This document shows, one piece after another, positions 29,252-37,869 of a stretch of 50,506 bases of DNA. The translations under genes and the position numbers were made by a program. The stretch's first letter is position 1, and every line of letters starts with the position of its first letter. The notes under the pieces are model-generated. The model was given only the letters and a program-made list of their open reading frames with translations. It did not search any database and had not been told where the DNA came from. This DNA is from Betaproteobacteria bacterium (lineage in GTDB: Bacteria > Pseudomonadota > Gammaproteobacteria > Burkholderiales > Eutrophovitaceae), in the NCBI GenBank assembly GCA_020346185.1, contig CP070775.1, positions 2,131,923 to 2,182,428 of the forward strand. Reading direction: 5' to 3'.

Positions 29252-30487
29252 TCAGATTGCCTGACCCATCTTGAAGATCGGTAGATACATCGCGATCACC
29301 ATACCACCGATGAGAACACCGAGTACAACCATTATCATTGGTTCCATCAGGCTCGACAATGCGGCGACCGCGTCATCCACTTCCCTTTCGAAAAAGTCCG
29401 CCACTTTGCCGAGCATGGCATCCAGAGAGCCCGATTCTTCACCAATCGACACCATCTGTATCACCATGTTCGGGAACAGTTCGGTGTTTTGCATTGCCAC
29501 GGTAAGGCTGGTGCCGGTGCTGACTTCATCCTGAATCTGTTTCGTCCCTTGTTGGTAGATGAAATTTCCGGAAGCGCCGCCGACTGAGTCGAGCGCTTCG
29601 ACCAGTGGTACACCGGCAGCGAACATTGTTGACAGTGTGCGAGTCCAGCGTGCGATGGTGGCTTTTCGTATGAGCTCGCCGAAGATGGGGATTTTGAGGA
29701 ACAGTCGATCGAGCACCCGTTGCATTTTGACCGAGCGTTTCCACGTGTAGAAAAAGAACCATAAGCCGAATCCTACGCCTCCGAAGATGAACCACCAGTG
29801 GTCGACGAAGAAATCCGAGATCGCAATAACCAGCAGTGTTAGAGCAGGCAGATCCGCGCCGAAGTTGGTGAACAACTCCTTGAACGCCGGAATGACGAAC
29901 ATCATGATGATCGCGGTAATGACAAAGGCGACCACGATGATCGATATGGGGTAGAAAAGCGCAGATTTGATCTTGCTCTTGATGGCGAGGATCTTTTCCT
30001 TGTACGTCGCAAGGCGATCCAGAAGGCTGTCGAGAATACCGGCAGCTTCACCAGCGCCGACCAGGTTGCAATAAAGGCCGTCGAAGTGAAGCGGGTATTT
30101 ACGGAATGCCTCACTCAGACTGGTGCCTGTTTCAACGTCGCTCTTGATGTCCATGAGCAATCTGGCAACTGCGGGGTTGGCGTTACCCTTGCCAACGATA
30201 TCGAATGCCTGCAGCAGCGGCACGCCGGACTTCATCATCGTCGCCAACTGACGGGTGAAGAACGTGATGTCCTTGTCCGTTACTTTGCCACCGGCTCCGC
30301 CACGCTGGCGCTTCACCTTAGCGCGGGTAATCCCCTGGCGCCGCAAGGTCGACAGCACGACGTTTTCGCCACCGGCACGCATATTGCCCTTGACCAGCTT
30401 GCCGGACCGGTCGCGACCTTCCCAAACGTAGGTGTGATCCTTTACCTTTTGTTGTCCCCGTCGCATTGCCGCGGTTGCTGTTGCCAT
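29252..30487 (-). CDS. pilC: Type IV pilus inner membrane platform protein PilC
   Basis: A 411-residue member of the GspF/PilC family, the membrane platform that works with the PilB and PilT motors in pilus assembly. Two repeated GspF domains (about 85-205 and 290-405) each carry helix-rich cytoplasmic parts and membrane segments (LFYPISIIVVAFVITAIIM near 180; the last helix near 385). The motifs SGVPLLQAF and AGVPLVEALDSVGG are seen. The ATG at 30487, with AGAGGGA before it, is used; 16 more codons upstream are open. No pilB is adjacent: the 309 bases upstream are gene-free and then corB ends. Confidence 0.96.
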   Translation of the reverse strand: MATATAAMRRGQQKVKDHTYVWEGRDRSGKLVKGNMRAGGENVVLSTLRRQGITRAKVKRQRGGAGGKVTDKDITFFTRQLATMMKSGVPLLQAFDIVGKGNANPAVARLLMDIKSDVETGTSLSEAFRKYPLHFDGLYCNLVGAGEAAGILDSLLDRLATYKEKILAIKSKIKSALFYPISIIVVAFVITAIIMMFVIPAFKELFTNFGADLPALTLLVIAISDFFVDHWWFIFGGVGFGLWFFFYTWKRSVKMQRVLDRLFLKIPIFGELIRKATIARWTRTLSTMFAAGVPLVEALDSVGGASGNFIYQQGTKQIQDEVSTGTSLTVAMQNTELFPNMVIQMVSIGEESGSLDAMLGKVADFFEREVDDAVAALSSLMEPMIMVVLGVLIGGMVIAMYLPIFKMGQAI

Positions 30488-30796
30488 TCCGTTCCCTCTG
30501 ATTGTTCCTGGCCAACTCGTCGACTCTCTGAACACCGCGAGAATTCACGCGGCGTAACAGGATCGACCTCTCTTCCGACAGGGCGCTCGGGCCCTCCCGC
30601 GCCCCTGTACTCAATACTGGTAAGTGCCTGGTGAACCCGATTTGGCAAGGCGAAAAGACAGGTTCACTACGCCCAGGGGTACAAGCAAGCTTCGTGCGAA
30701 TTCACACGACTGTCGGTCGACCCCCAGAAGGCTGGTTGACGTACGGCTTTCGGTAGACCTCAGGCAAACAACCGACGATCTAACTAACTATCTGGT
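30488..30796. other. 309-base gene-free stretch upstream of pilC
   Basis: This gap lies between the pilC start and the end of the corB-like gene (both minus strand). It should contain the pilC promoter. Short open frames exist on both strands but none has a recognisable motif, and I see no remnant of PilB motifs. No clear -24/-12 sigma-54 element or hairpin followed by a T-run was found by eye. Confidence 0.5.
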
Positions 30797-32071
30797 TTAT
30801 TGTGATTTTATGTCTGGTGGTGGGAGCCGAACCGATTTGATCGAGCGGTGCTGGACGTGAAGAATTTCGACCGGGCAGCCTGCCAGCTTCAAAGACGTGC
30901 CGGGCTCAGGGATTTCCTCCAGATGTTCCAGTAACAGGCCGTTCAAGGTCTTTGGGCCATCGATTGGGAATTGGTATCCGAGTTGGCGGTTGAGGTCCCG
31001 CAATGAGGCAGCAGCGTCGACGACGATGCTACCGTCCTCCAGGCGCTTCCAGTCCGCGACCTGCAAAGGAGACTGGGTTGTGAATTCACCAATGATCTCC
31101 TCGAGTATGTCCTCGATGGTCACCAGTCCCATCAAATCGCCATATTCGTCGACGATCAGCGCGAAACGATCCTGCTGGTCTTGGAAATTCTGCAGTTGTG
31201 CCAGCAAGCCGGTTTCGATGGGTACGAAGTACGGCGCCTTCATGATCTCGGCGATGGTCTGCGCATCGATCTCGCTGCTGTCCGAGAGATTCAGCACCTT
31301 GCGGATGTGCACTACGCCAACAACATCCTCCGGTCGTCCGCGGTATACCGGAAGGCGTGTGTGATTGCAGGTGGCAATCTCGCGCCGGATTTCCTCTGTC
31401 GTTGCGTTCAGATCAATGCCTTCGATCTTGCTGCGCGGCGTCATCACATCTTCAACCGTGATTGACTGCAGATCAAACAAGTTCAGAAGCATGTTCTGAT
31501 GCTTCTTGGGGAGGAAATGGCCGCCTTCCAACACCAGCGTGCGCAACTCCTCTGAGCTCAGCTTCTGCACCTCTGCTCCGGCGGGCTTGAGCTTGAAGAC
31601 CAGTAGCAACCCGTTGACGAACAGGTTAGCCACCACGACGATGGGATGCGTCAGCTTCATCAGCGGCTTGAGCACCAGACTCGCCGGGAAGGCGATATTC
31701 TCCGGGTAACTGGCCCCAATGATCTTCGGTGTGATTTCACTGAAGACCAGAAAGACAGCGGTCACGGCCAACGTGGCGATGGTAAGTGAGAGCTCGCTTT
31801 GCCCCAGCACTCGGAACGCGATGGTTGTGCCCAGGGCAGCGGCGGCCGTATTGACCAGATTGTTGCCGAGGAGTATTGAGCCGAGCAGGCGATCGGTGCG
31901 GTTCAGCAAGTAAACGGTGCGCTTGGCGGCACGGTTTCCTGTCTTGGCGAGATGACGCAACCGGTAACGGTTGAGCGCCATCATGCTTGTCTCCGAGCTA
32001 GAGAAAAACGCGGAGATGACGACCAGGACAACGAATACGATTAATAGCGTACTTACAGGAATATCGGTCAC
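30797..32071 (-). CDS. corB: CNNM/CBS-domain membrane protein (CorB/YfjD type)
   Basis: A 424-residue protein of the HlyC/CorC family. The N-terminal DUF21 domain has a leading helix, SSSETSMMALNR and further membrane segments (about 1-180). Two CBS domains follow (VMTPRSKIEGID onward, about 205-330), and the C-terminal CorC_HlyC domain (about 345-420) ends near LPPPD. Family members have been linked to magnesium or cobalt efflux; the ion is not shown here. The start is GTG at 32071. In E. coli the same gene precedes ypjD and ffh, and this order is kept here, with the first two on the opposite strand to ffh. Confidence 0.9.
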   Translation of the reverse strand: MTDIPVSTLLIVFVVLVVISAFFSSSETSMMALNRYRLRHLAKTGNRAAKRTVYLLNRTDRLLGSILLGNNLVNTAAAALGTTIAFRVLGQSELSLTIATLAVTAVFLVFSEITPKIIGASYPENIAFPASLVLKPLMKLTHPIVVVANLFVNGLLLVFKLKPAGAEVQKLSSEELRTLVLEGGHFLPKKHQNMLLNLFDLQSITVEDVMTPRSKIEGIDLNATTEEIRREIATCNHTRLPVYRGRPEDVVGVVHIRKVLNLSDSSEIDAQTIAEIMKAPYFVPIETGLLAQLQNFQDQQDRFALIVDEYGDLMGLVTIEDILEEIIGEFTTQSPLQVADWKRLEDGSIVVDAAASLRDLNRQLGYQFPIDGPKTLNGLLLEHLEEIPEPGTSLKLAGCPVEILHVQHRSIKSVRLPPPDIKSQ

Positions 32072-32159
32072 GGCTTGGGAACCTATAAGGTCGACAAGGG
32101 CCAGTCTGGTGGTCGGCTATCGGTTAGCAAGGACACAGTGCGGGCGTATTTGGCGTTGA

Positions 32160-32978
32160 TCAACGTTGCAGGATAATTTCAACAACAAATCTGCTGCCGA
32201 TGTAGGCCAGTACCAGCACCATGAAGCCGGCGAGGGTCCAACGTACCGCGACGCGTCCGCGCCACCCATAAAATGCCCTGCCGAGGAGCAGTGCTCCGAA
32301 TATGAACCAGGACATGAAGCCAAAAACAGTCTTGTGTGTAAACGTAAGCGGCTTGCCAAACAGCTCTTCCGAGAAAAGCACCCCGGTTGCGAGTGTCAAC
32401 GTAAGGAAGCCAAAGCCGGTGCCGATGATCTTGAACAATACCGACTCCATAGTGAGAAGTGGCGGCAGGGCCCGGAGGAGTGGCGCAACGTTGTGTGAAT
32501 GCAATTGTCTTTCCTGCAACGCCATTAGGAGAACGTGTAACGAGGCGATTGTGAACAGGCTGTATGCGAGCATGGCAATTAACAGGTGCGCTTTGAACAC
32601 CAGCAGTTGCGTGTTCTCAAGCGGTTGTGTTGCCGGCAGAATGACGGGCAGCCACGAAAGAATTGCAGCAGCGAACAACACCATCGCGTTAAGTGCTTCT
32701 AGACGGTGAAACAGGCTGGCTATCCAATAGATCAGCACGGCGAGCGCCATGATCAATGAGATGGTGTTGCCGACTCCAAGGTACAAGCCGTCAATCCGCA
32801 AAATCGACTGTGACAGCAAACCAGCGTGAATCAGCAGAGGCGCTGCCACCAGAGCACGTGCTACCCGCGCACTTTGCCCGATGGGTTCGTTTGGGCCACG
32901 CTGCAAATCCTTCCAGAGAAGGACGGCAAGTGCCAGGTAAGCGAGGCTTGAGATCAGATGAAGTAAAATTGGGCTCAT
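32160..32978 (-). CDS. ypjD: Cytochrome c assembly-like membrane protein YpjD
   Basis: A 272-residue integral membrane protein with about eight hydrophobic segments, of the CcmC/CcsA-like family (cytochrome c assembly domain). Conserved elements include the helix pair around HAGLLSQSI and THKTVFGFMSWFIFGALL, where the histidines could hold heme. The role of YpjD is poorly known; it has been tied to CorC/CNNM-type proteins by neighbourhood, as here. The ATG at 32978 is used in place of a TTG six codons upstream. It faces ffh across 64 bases, a likely divergent promoter region. Confidence 0.88.
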   Translation of the reverse strand: MSPILLHLISSLAYLALAVLLWKDLQRGPNEPIGQSARVARALVAAPLLIHAGLLSQSILRIDGLYLGVGNTISLIMALAVLIYWIASLFHRLEALNAMVLFAAAILSWLPVILPATQPLENTQLLVFKAHLLIAMLAYSLFTIASLHVLLMALQERQLHSHNVAPLLRALPPLLTMESVLFKIIGTGFGFLTLTLATGVLFSEELFGKPLTFTHKTVFGFMSWFIFGALLLGRAFYGWRGRVAVRWTLAGFMVLVLAYIGSRFVVEIILQR

Positions 32979-33042
32979 TCTGCGGCTGAAGCTCAAACGC
33001 AGTCTACATCATCCCGTTTCTCTCAACATCCTCCGCTAACGT

Positions 33043-34389
33043 ATGCTGGAAACCCTCACAGGCCGCTTCTCGACCATTGTAAAAACAGTTCGCGGTCAGG
33101 CGCGTCTGACCGATGCCAATGTCAAGGAAACCTTGCGCGAGGTGCGCGTAGCATTGCTTGAGGCCGATGTTGCGTTGCCCGTGGTCAGGGATTTTATCGA
33201 GCGTGTCAGGGAGAAGGCGATTGGAGAGGAGGTCCTGGGCAGTCTGACTCCTGGCCAAGCATTCGTCGGTGTCGTTCAGCGGGAGTTGACCACGCTGATG
33301 GGCCAGCACAATAACGCGCTCGACGTCGCGGTCCGGCCGCCCGCAGTGATCCTGATGGCGGGGCTGCAGGGGTCAGGTAAAACCACGACCAGCGCAAAGC
33401 TTGCTCGTTTGCTCGCCGCACAGAAGAAAAAGGTGCTGCTGGTCAGCTGCGATGTGTACCGCCCGGCGGCCATGGAGCAGCTCAACACGCTGGCCAGGCA
33501 ACTTCAGGTGGACAACTTTCCAGCCGAAACGTTAGACAAACCGAAATCCATTGCGCTGGCAGCGCTCGATCATGCCAAACGGCATTTCCACGATGTGGTC
33601 ATTGTTGACACGGCGGGCCGCCTGGCGGTCGACGAGGAAATGATGCGCGAGATACGTGAACTGCATGAGGCGCTTGTTCCAAGTGAGACGCTGTTCGTCG
33701 TTGATGCCATGCAGGGTCAGGACGCGGTCAATGTTGCCAAAGCGTTTGGCGACGCCTTGCCCTTGACCGGAGTGATACTCACAAAGATGGACGGCGACGC
33801 CCGTGGCGGGGCGGCGCTTTCGGTGCGCCAGGTTACCGGTAAACCGATCAAGTTCGTCGGCACCGGCGAGAAATTGGACGGGCTCGAACCTTTCTTTCCG
33901 GATCGTGTTGCAGCGCGTATTCTCGGTATGGGTGATGTTCTGTCGCTGGTGGACGAGGCAAGGCGCAGTGTCGACGCTGCCGAGGCGCAGAAACTTGCGA
34001 GGAAGGTTAAATCCGGCAAAGGCTTTGACCTCGAGGACTTTCGCTCGCAGATGCTGCAGATGAGGAAGATGGGTGGGGTGGGGGCCATAATTGACCGGTT
34101 GCCCGCGCAGTTTGCACAGGCTGCCCAAGGCGCGTCGATGGATGAGGGTGTCATCAATCGAACGATTGGTATCATCGACTCGATGACGCAACGCGAACGT
34201 GCCAACCCGGGGATCATCAAGGCGTCGCGCAAACGGCGCATCGCCAGCGGTTCGGGTGTCAGGGTGCAGGAGGTCAACCGACTGCTCTCGCAGTTTGCCC
34301 AGATGCAGAAGATGATGAAAATGATGGGGAAAGGTGGCTTACAGAAAATGATGCGCGGGGCACGCGGTATGTTTCCCGGCCTGGGTTAG
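33043..34389 (+). CDS. ffh: Signal recognition particle protein Ffh
   Basis: GTPase of the bacterial signal recognition particle, which binds 4.5S RNA and hydrophobic signal sequences and docks with FtsY. It has 448 residues: N-terminal helical bundle (LTDANVKETLREVRVALLEADV across 22-43), G domain with GLQGSGKTTT (about 107-116), DTAGR and TKMDGDARGG, and a methionine-rich M domain ending MMKMMGKGGLQKMM. Length and motifs are typical. The gene heads toward rpsP, as in E. coli, but a hydrolase gene has been placed between them. Confidence 0.98.
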   Translation: MLETLTGRFSTIVKTVRGQARLTDANVKETLREVRVALLEADVALPVVRDFIERVREKAIGEEVLGSLTPGQAFVGVVQRELTTLMGQHNNALDVAVRPPAVILMAGLQGSGKTTTSAKLARLLAAQKKKVLLVSCDVYRPAAMEQLNTLARQLQVDNFPAETLDKPKSIALAALDHAKRHFHDVVIVDTAGRLAVDEEMMREIRELHEALVPSETLFVVDAMQGQDAVNVAKAFGDALPLTGVILTKMDGDARGGAALSVRQVTGKPIKFVGTGEKLDGLEPFFPDRVAARILGMGDVLSLVDEARRSVDAAEAQKLARKVKSGKGFDLEDFRSQMLQMRKMGGVGAIIDRLPAQFAQAAQGASMDEGVINRTIGIIDSMTQRERANPGIIKASRKRRIASGSGVRVQEVNRLLSQFAQMQKMMKMMGKGGLQKMMRGARGMFPGLG

Positions 34390-34691
34390 GGCAGGCTATC
34401 GCAAGACTGCTGCACGTGCTTGATCCGGGCTGGCGTCCGCTTCCGATCGTTATGGTGCTCGCTCTCCTTCGGTTGTGCAGCCGGGCTTCATAGTCGCCGC
34501 GTGTTGCGAGTGGGCTTGGCACGTCGCCCGCCTTCCGCTCTTACCCTCATGTACCACCGTGTACACTGCGGTTGCTGCGCTCCGGGTGCAACCTGCTACG
34601 TAGCATGTCCAAGGAACGCTGGAATGTGGCTTCGGTCATAAGTGCGGCGCATATGCGAACGGGGCGCAATCTGTTGTGGAGTGAGAGTACG
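34390..34691. other. 302-base gene-free stretch between ffh and the hydrolase gene
   Basis: The frame of the hydrolase gene is open through much of this gap, but the start at 34692 with a clear signal peptide is preferred. The region has a short palindrome TGTACcaccGTGTAC-like element (34551-34564 area) and a GGTTGC/GCAACC hairpin, neither with a T-run. No tRNA or known RNA is recognised. Confidence 0.4.
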
Positions 34692-35477
34692 ATGATCAAA
34701 CGTTTGGTTTCTTTCCGCTTGGCTGTAGCGGGACTGTTTACATTGGCGATGACATCGCTGGCCTCGATTGCGCTTGCCATCGATCTCGACTACGAGCGCG
34801 AAAACCGTTGGGCAGAGCAGGTGTTGCCGTCCATTCTGGTCGGTGACCCGGTTTGGATCGAGCAGGCCAACGGACACAAGTTTCTCGCCATCTACACGGA
34901 AGCCGAGAATTCGCGCGGCGCCATCATTGTCGGTCATGGGCGCGGCTGGAATCCGGACTGGGAACTTTACAGTGTGCTGCGTATGAAGCTTGCGGACCAG
35001 GGTTACAACACGCTCGCAATCCAGCTGCCGGTGCTAGGTTCGGGCGCCAAGGTGGGTGACTATATTCCGACCTACGAGGATGCGTCGGAGCGGTACCAAT
35101 TGTCTGCCGAGTTTCTTCAGGAAAAGGGCTTCGAGGATATCGCCATCGTGTCACACAGCCTTGGTGCCACAATGGCCAACGAATACCTCATCAAGGCTGA
35201 TGAAACACCCATCAAGGCATGGGTATTTATTAGCATTATCAATGGATTGCAGGAGATGTTCCGGATCAAGATTCCGGTCATGGACGTCTATGGTACCGAG
35301 GACTGGGTAATAACCCAGGTTGGCGGGTATGAGCGTAAAAAGCAGATCATGAAAGTGCCGGGATCGAGGCAGGTGGTGTTGCAAGATGCCCCGCATTTCT
35401 TCGAAGGCAAGGAAGACGAACTGACCGTGGCGATCGTGGACTTCCTCGATGCCGTTTTTCACGGCGACGCGCAGTGA
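34692..35477 (+). CDS. Exported alpha/beta hydrolase, DUF3530-like
   Basis: A 261-residue protein with a signal peptide (about 1-28, ending SIALA before IDLDYE) and an alpha/beta hydrolase fold. The oxyanion region is RGAIIVGHGRGWNPDWE, the nucleophile is Ser156 in SHSLGA, a likely acid is Asp204 in YGTEDW and a likely base is His235 in APHFFEG. The pattern resembles DUF3530 proteins. No substrate can be named. A longer start at 34572 would put 40 residues before the signal peptide and is unlikely. It stands alone between ffh and the rpsP operon. Confidence 0.8.
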   Translation: MIKRLVSFRLAVAGLFTLAMTSLASIALAIDLDYERENRWAEQVLPSILVGDPVWIEQANGHKFLAIYTEAENSRGAIIVGHGRGWNPDWELYSVLRMKLADQGYNTLAIQLPVLGSGAKVGDYIPTYEDASERYQLSAEFLQEKGFEDIAIVSHSLGATMANEYLIKADETPIKAWVFISIINGLQEMFRIKIPVMDVYGTEDWVITQVGGYERKKQIMKVPGSRQVVLQDAPHFFEGKEDELTVAIVDFLDAVFHGDAQ

Positions 35478-35521
35478 GCCGAAAACAGTGCGCGGTAGCC
35501 GCGTCCGGCACGCGTTCGCCC

Positions 35522-35551
35522 TTGCGCGCGGCAGAAAAACAAGCGTAAAAT
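35522..35551 (+). promoter_or_regulatory. Probable promoter of rpsP operon
   Basis: TTGCGC at 35522-35527 and TAAAAT at 35546-35551 are separated by 18 bases, about 60 bases before the rpsP start. The -10 matches sigma-70 consensus at five of six positions; the -35 matches at three. Confidence 0.5.
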
Positions 35552-35611
35552 CGCGCGCTTGGCTTTTTCGAGGGGGCTGGACTCGGCCCTCTCTCAATCA
35601 GGGTAAATTCA

Positions 35612-35863
35612 ATGGTTGTCATACGACTGGCGCGCGGCGGCGCCAAAAAACGGCCTTTTTACAACATGGTGGTGACTGACTCGCGCAACCCGCGTGACGG
35701 CCGCTTCATAGAGCGTGTCGGCTTTTACGATCCGAAAGCGCCCGAGGGCCGCGAGGGACTGCGAGTGAACATGGAGCGGCTCAACTATTGGCGGGGCCAG
35801 GGAGCGAAGCTCTCTGATACAGCGGCTCGTTTAGTCAAACAGTTTGGTAGCAAAGCCGCCTGA
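35612..35863 (+). CDS. rpsP: 30S ribosomal protein S16
   Basis: An 83-residue ribosomal protein needed for 30S assembly, with the typical [18 protein letters not shown] start and [14 protein letters not shown]. The gene opens the rpsP-rimM-trmD-rplS operon. The 3' end overlaps a possible TTG start for rimM. Length is usual. Confidence 0.99.
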   Translation: MVVIRLARGGAKKRPFYNMVVTDSRNPRDGRFIERVGFYDPKAPEGREGLRVNMERLNYWRGQGAKLSDTAARLVKQFGSKAA

Positions 35864-35867
35864 CGAA

Positions 35868-36356
35868 ATGATCGTAATGGGGCGCGTCAGCGCCCCGTTC
35901 GGTGTCAAAGGTTGGGTCAAGGTCCAGCCGTTCACCGAAAAAACTGACAGTCTGCTTCGCTATACGGCCTGGTGGCTCTGCGAGGCCGGCAAATGGCAAA
36001 GACGAACGATCGAGGAGAAAGTGGTGCACGGTGGTTCGCTGCTGGTGCGCTTTGCGGGGATTGCTGATCGTGATCGGGCAGCAGCGCTGAAGGGGCAGAA
36101 CGTCGCCATTGCGCGCGAGCAGTTGCCCGCCACCGGCGAGGGCGAGTATTACTGGGCCGATCTGATCGGGCTCGAGGTTGAAAATGCAGCGGGTCAGTCG
36201 CTTGGCTGTGTCGAGCGGTTGTTCGAATCGGGTGCCGACCCGGTTTTGGTGGTAGTTGGCGAGAAAGAACGCTTGCTGCCGTTTGTGGGTGCGGTGATCA
36301 AGCGGGTCGACTTGGAGACGCGAAAGCTTCTGGTCGATTGGGAGCTGGATTACTAG
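35868..36356 (+). CDS. rimM: Ribosome maturation factor RimM
   Basis: A 162-residue factor that binds S19 in the 30S head during assembly. The N-terminal beta-barrel (MGRVSAPFGVKGWVKV) and the C-terminal PRC-barrel (YYWADLIGLEVEN, then LPFVGAVIKRVDL) are both present. The start is set at ATG 35868, 5 bases after the rpsP stop; a TTG at 35844 inside rpsP is an alternative with 8 extra residues. Shine-Dalgarno evidence is weak for both. Confidence 0.95.
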   Translation: MIVMGRVSAPFGVKGWVKVQPFTEKTDSLLRYTAWWLCEAGKWQRRTIEEKVVHGGSLLVRFAGIADRDRAAALKGQNVAIAREQLPATGEGEYYWADLIGLEVENAAGQSLGCVERLFESGADPVLVVVGEKERLLPFVGAVIKRVDLETRKLLVDWELDY

Positions 36357-36369
36357 AGGTGCGCGGGCG

Positions 36370-37143
36370 ATGAAGCGCTTCGATGTAGTGACGCTGTTTC
36401 CGGGAATGTTTGACGCATTGACCGAATTCGGCATTACGCAACGGGCGCGCGACCGTGGCTACTTCGAGCTGGTGCTATGGGACCCTCGCGAGTATGCAGC
36501 GAATGCCTACCGCAGTGTCGATGACCGACCCTATGGCGGCGGACCGGGGATGGTCATGATGGCCGACCCGCTCGCGAAGGCGTTGCAGGCGGCACGGGCG
36601 CGTCAGCGGGGGTGCGGCGTGCTCACCAGTCGGACTGTGTATCTGTCGCCGCAGGGCAGGCGGCTTGATCAGGCACTGGCTGACGAACTGGCGCAAGCCG
36701 ATGGTTTGGTGTTGTTGGCCGGCCGTTACGAAGGTGTTGATGAGAGGCTCATCGGGCTGGAGGTCGACGAGGAGGTTTCAATTGGAGACTATGTGGTCTC
36801 CGGTGGTGAGCTTCCGGCGATGGTGTTGATTGACAGTATTGTGCGCCGCACGCCAGGAGTGTTGCATGATGCGGACTCTGCGGCGAAGGAGTCGTTTGTC
36901 GAGGGGATACTCGATTTTCCCCAGTACACACGGCCGGAAGTGTTTGCGGGGCGTTCTGTGCCCTCGGTGCTGATGTCCGGGAATCACGCGGACATCCAGC
37001 GTTGGCGGATGAAACAGGCGCTCGGAAGAACGTGGCGGCGCAGACCAGATCTACTCGCGAAGCTGCGGCTCGATGCCGAGCAGACGATGCTGCTGGAAGA
37101 GTTCAAAGCCGAATGCGGCGAGACGGAAAAGACAGGAGTGTAG
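36370..37143 (+). CDS. trmD: tRNA (guanine37-N1)-methyltransferase TrmD
   Basis: SAM-dependent enzyme making m1G37 beside the anticodon, which keeps the reading frame. It has 257 residues with the SPOUT trefoil-knot motifs DDRPYGGGPGMVMM, GRYEGVDERL and the SIGDYVVSGGELPAM segment. The length is normal. It lies between rimM and rplS with short gaps. The TAG stop is 3 bases before the rplS ATG in the same frame. Confidence 0.98.
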   Translation: MKRFDVVTLFPGMFDALTEFGITQRARDRGYFELVLWDPREYAANAYRSVDDRPYGGGPGMVMMADPLAKALQAARARQRGCGVLTSRTVYLSPQGRRLDQALADELAQADGLVLLAGRYEGVDERLIGLEVDEEVSIGDYVVSGGELPAMVLIDSIVRRTPGVLHDADSAAKESFVEGILDFPQYTRPEVFAGRSVPSVLMSGNHADIQRWRMKQALGRTWRRRPDLLAKLRLDAEQTMLLEEFKAECGETEKTGV

Positions 37144-37146
37144 AAG

Positions 37147-37605
37147 ATGAATCTGATCAGCAAACTCGAGCAGGAAGAAATCGAACGACTCGGTAAGACC
37201 GTTCCCGATTTTTCGCCGGGCGATACGGTCGTCGTGAGCGTGAACGTCGTCGAAGGTCAGCGCAAGCGCGTGCAGGCATTCGAAGGTGTGGTCATCGCCA
37301 AGCGCAACCGCGGACTGAATTCTTCGTTTGTGGTGCGTAAGATTTCATCCGGCGAGGGTGTCGAGCGGACCTTTCAGTCGTATTCACCTCTGATTGCCGG
37401 GGTCGAAATCAAGCGCCGTGGGGCGGTACGTCGTGCCAAACTCTACTATTTGCGTGAGCGCTCCGGCAAGTCGGCGCGGATTCGCGAGAAGCTCTCCATT
37501 GGCAAGCGTGCGGCAGCGAAGAATGCGAATGCCCAACCCCAACCGGTGGCTGTTTCTGACGCCGAAAACGCACCGAGCGAGAGCGATCAGGCAGCGACCG
37601 AATAA
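37147..37605 (+). CDS. rplS: 50S ribosomal protein L19
   Basis: A 152-residue ribosomal protein at the 30S-50S interface. The conserved part (about 1-115) has [23 protein letters not shown] and [15 protein letters not shown]-terminal extension of about 35 residues is rich in Ala, Asn, Gln and acidic residues ([18 protein letters not shown]); many L19 proteins stop near 115-130. It ends the operon, followed by a strong terminator. Confidence 0.98.
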   Translation: MNLISKLEQEEIERLGKTVPDFSPGDTVVVSVNVVEGQRKRVQAFEGVVIAKRNRGLNSSFVVRKISSGEGVERTFQSYSPLIAGVEIKRRGAVRRAKLYYLRERSGKSARIREKLSIGKRAAAKNANAQPQPVAVSDAENAPSESDQAATE

Positions 37606-37672
37606 CGCGTAGCCTTGTCGGCGGCGTGGCTGTGGTAAACCATGGCCGCATTAGCCTCACAGCATTTGCCCG

Positions 37673-37701
37673 AAATGGCGACCTGTTGGTCGCCATTTTT
37701 T
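37673..37701 (+). terminator. Rho-independent terminator after rplS
   Basis: A perfect 11-base stem (AAATGGCGACC/GGTCGCCATTT) with a TGTT loop runs into six T residues. It lies 67 bases after the rplS stop and closes the ribosome-maturation operon. Confidence 0.95.
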
Positions 37702-37830
37702 GTTTCGGCTCACGCGGTTTCGCCATCGCAAGCAACAAGCGGCCTGCCGTCAGTGATGAGAAATCGCTTGTTACAATGTCGTGACCGGCGCGCACGCAGA
37801 GTTTTTCAGCTGCAAACTTACGCAGGCGCT

Positions 37831-37843
37831 GTTATCTGATAAC
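37831..37843. promoter_or_regulatory. 13-base palindrome before the TAXI receptor gene
   Basis: GTTATC-T-GATAAC, a perfect 6-base inverted repeat with one central base, centred 33 bases before the start codon. A TACAAT (37772-37777) that could be a -10 lies 54 bases upstream. Size and place suit a repressor operator, but no regulator gene is adjacent, so this is inference. Confidence 0.4.
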
Positions 37844-37869
37844 GACATGAAACTGGTGAGGCTGACGCG

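Noticed and set aside
30488..30796. Possible remnant of pilB upstream of pilC
   Set aside because: No Walker A, Asp box or zinc motif of PilB can be seen in any frame of either strand.
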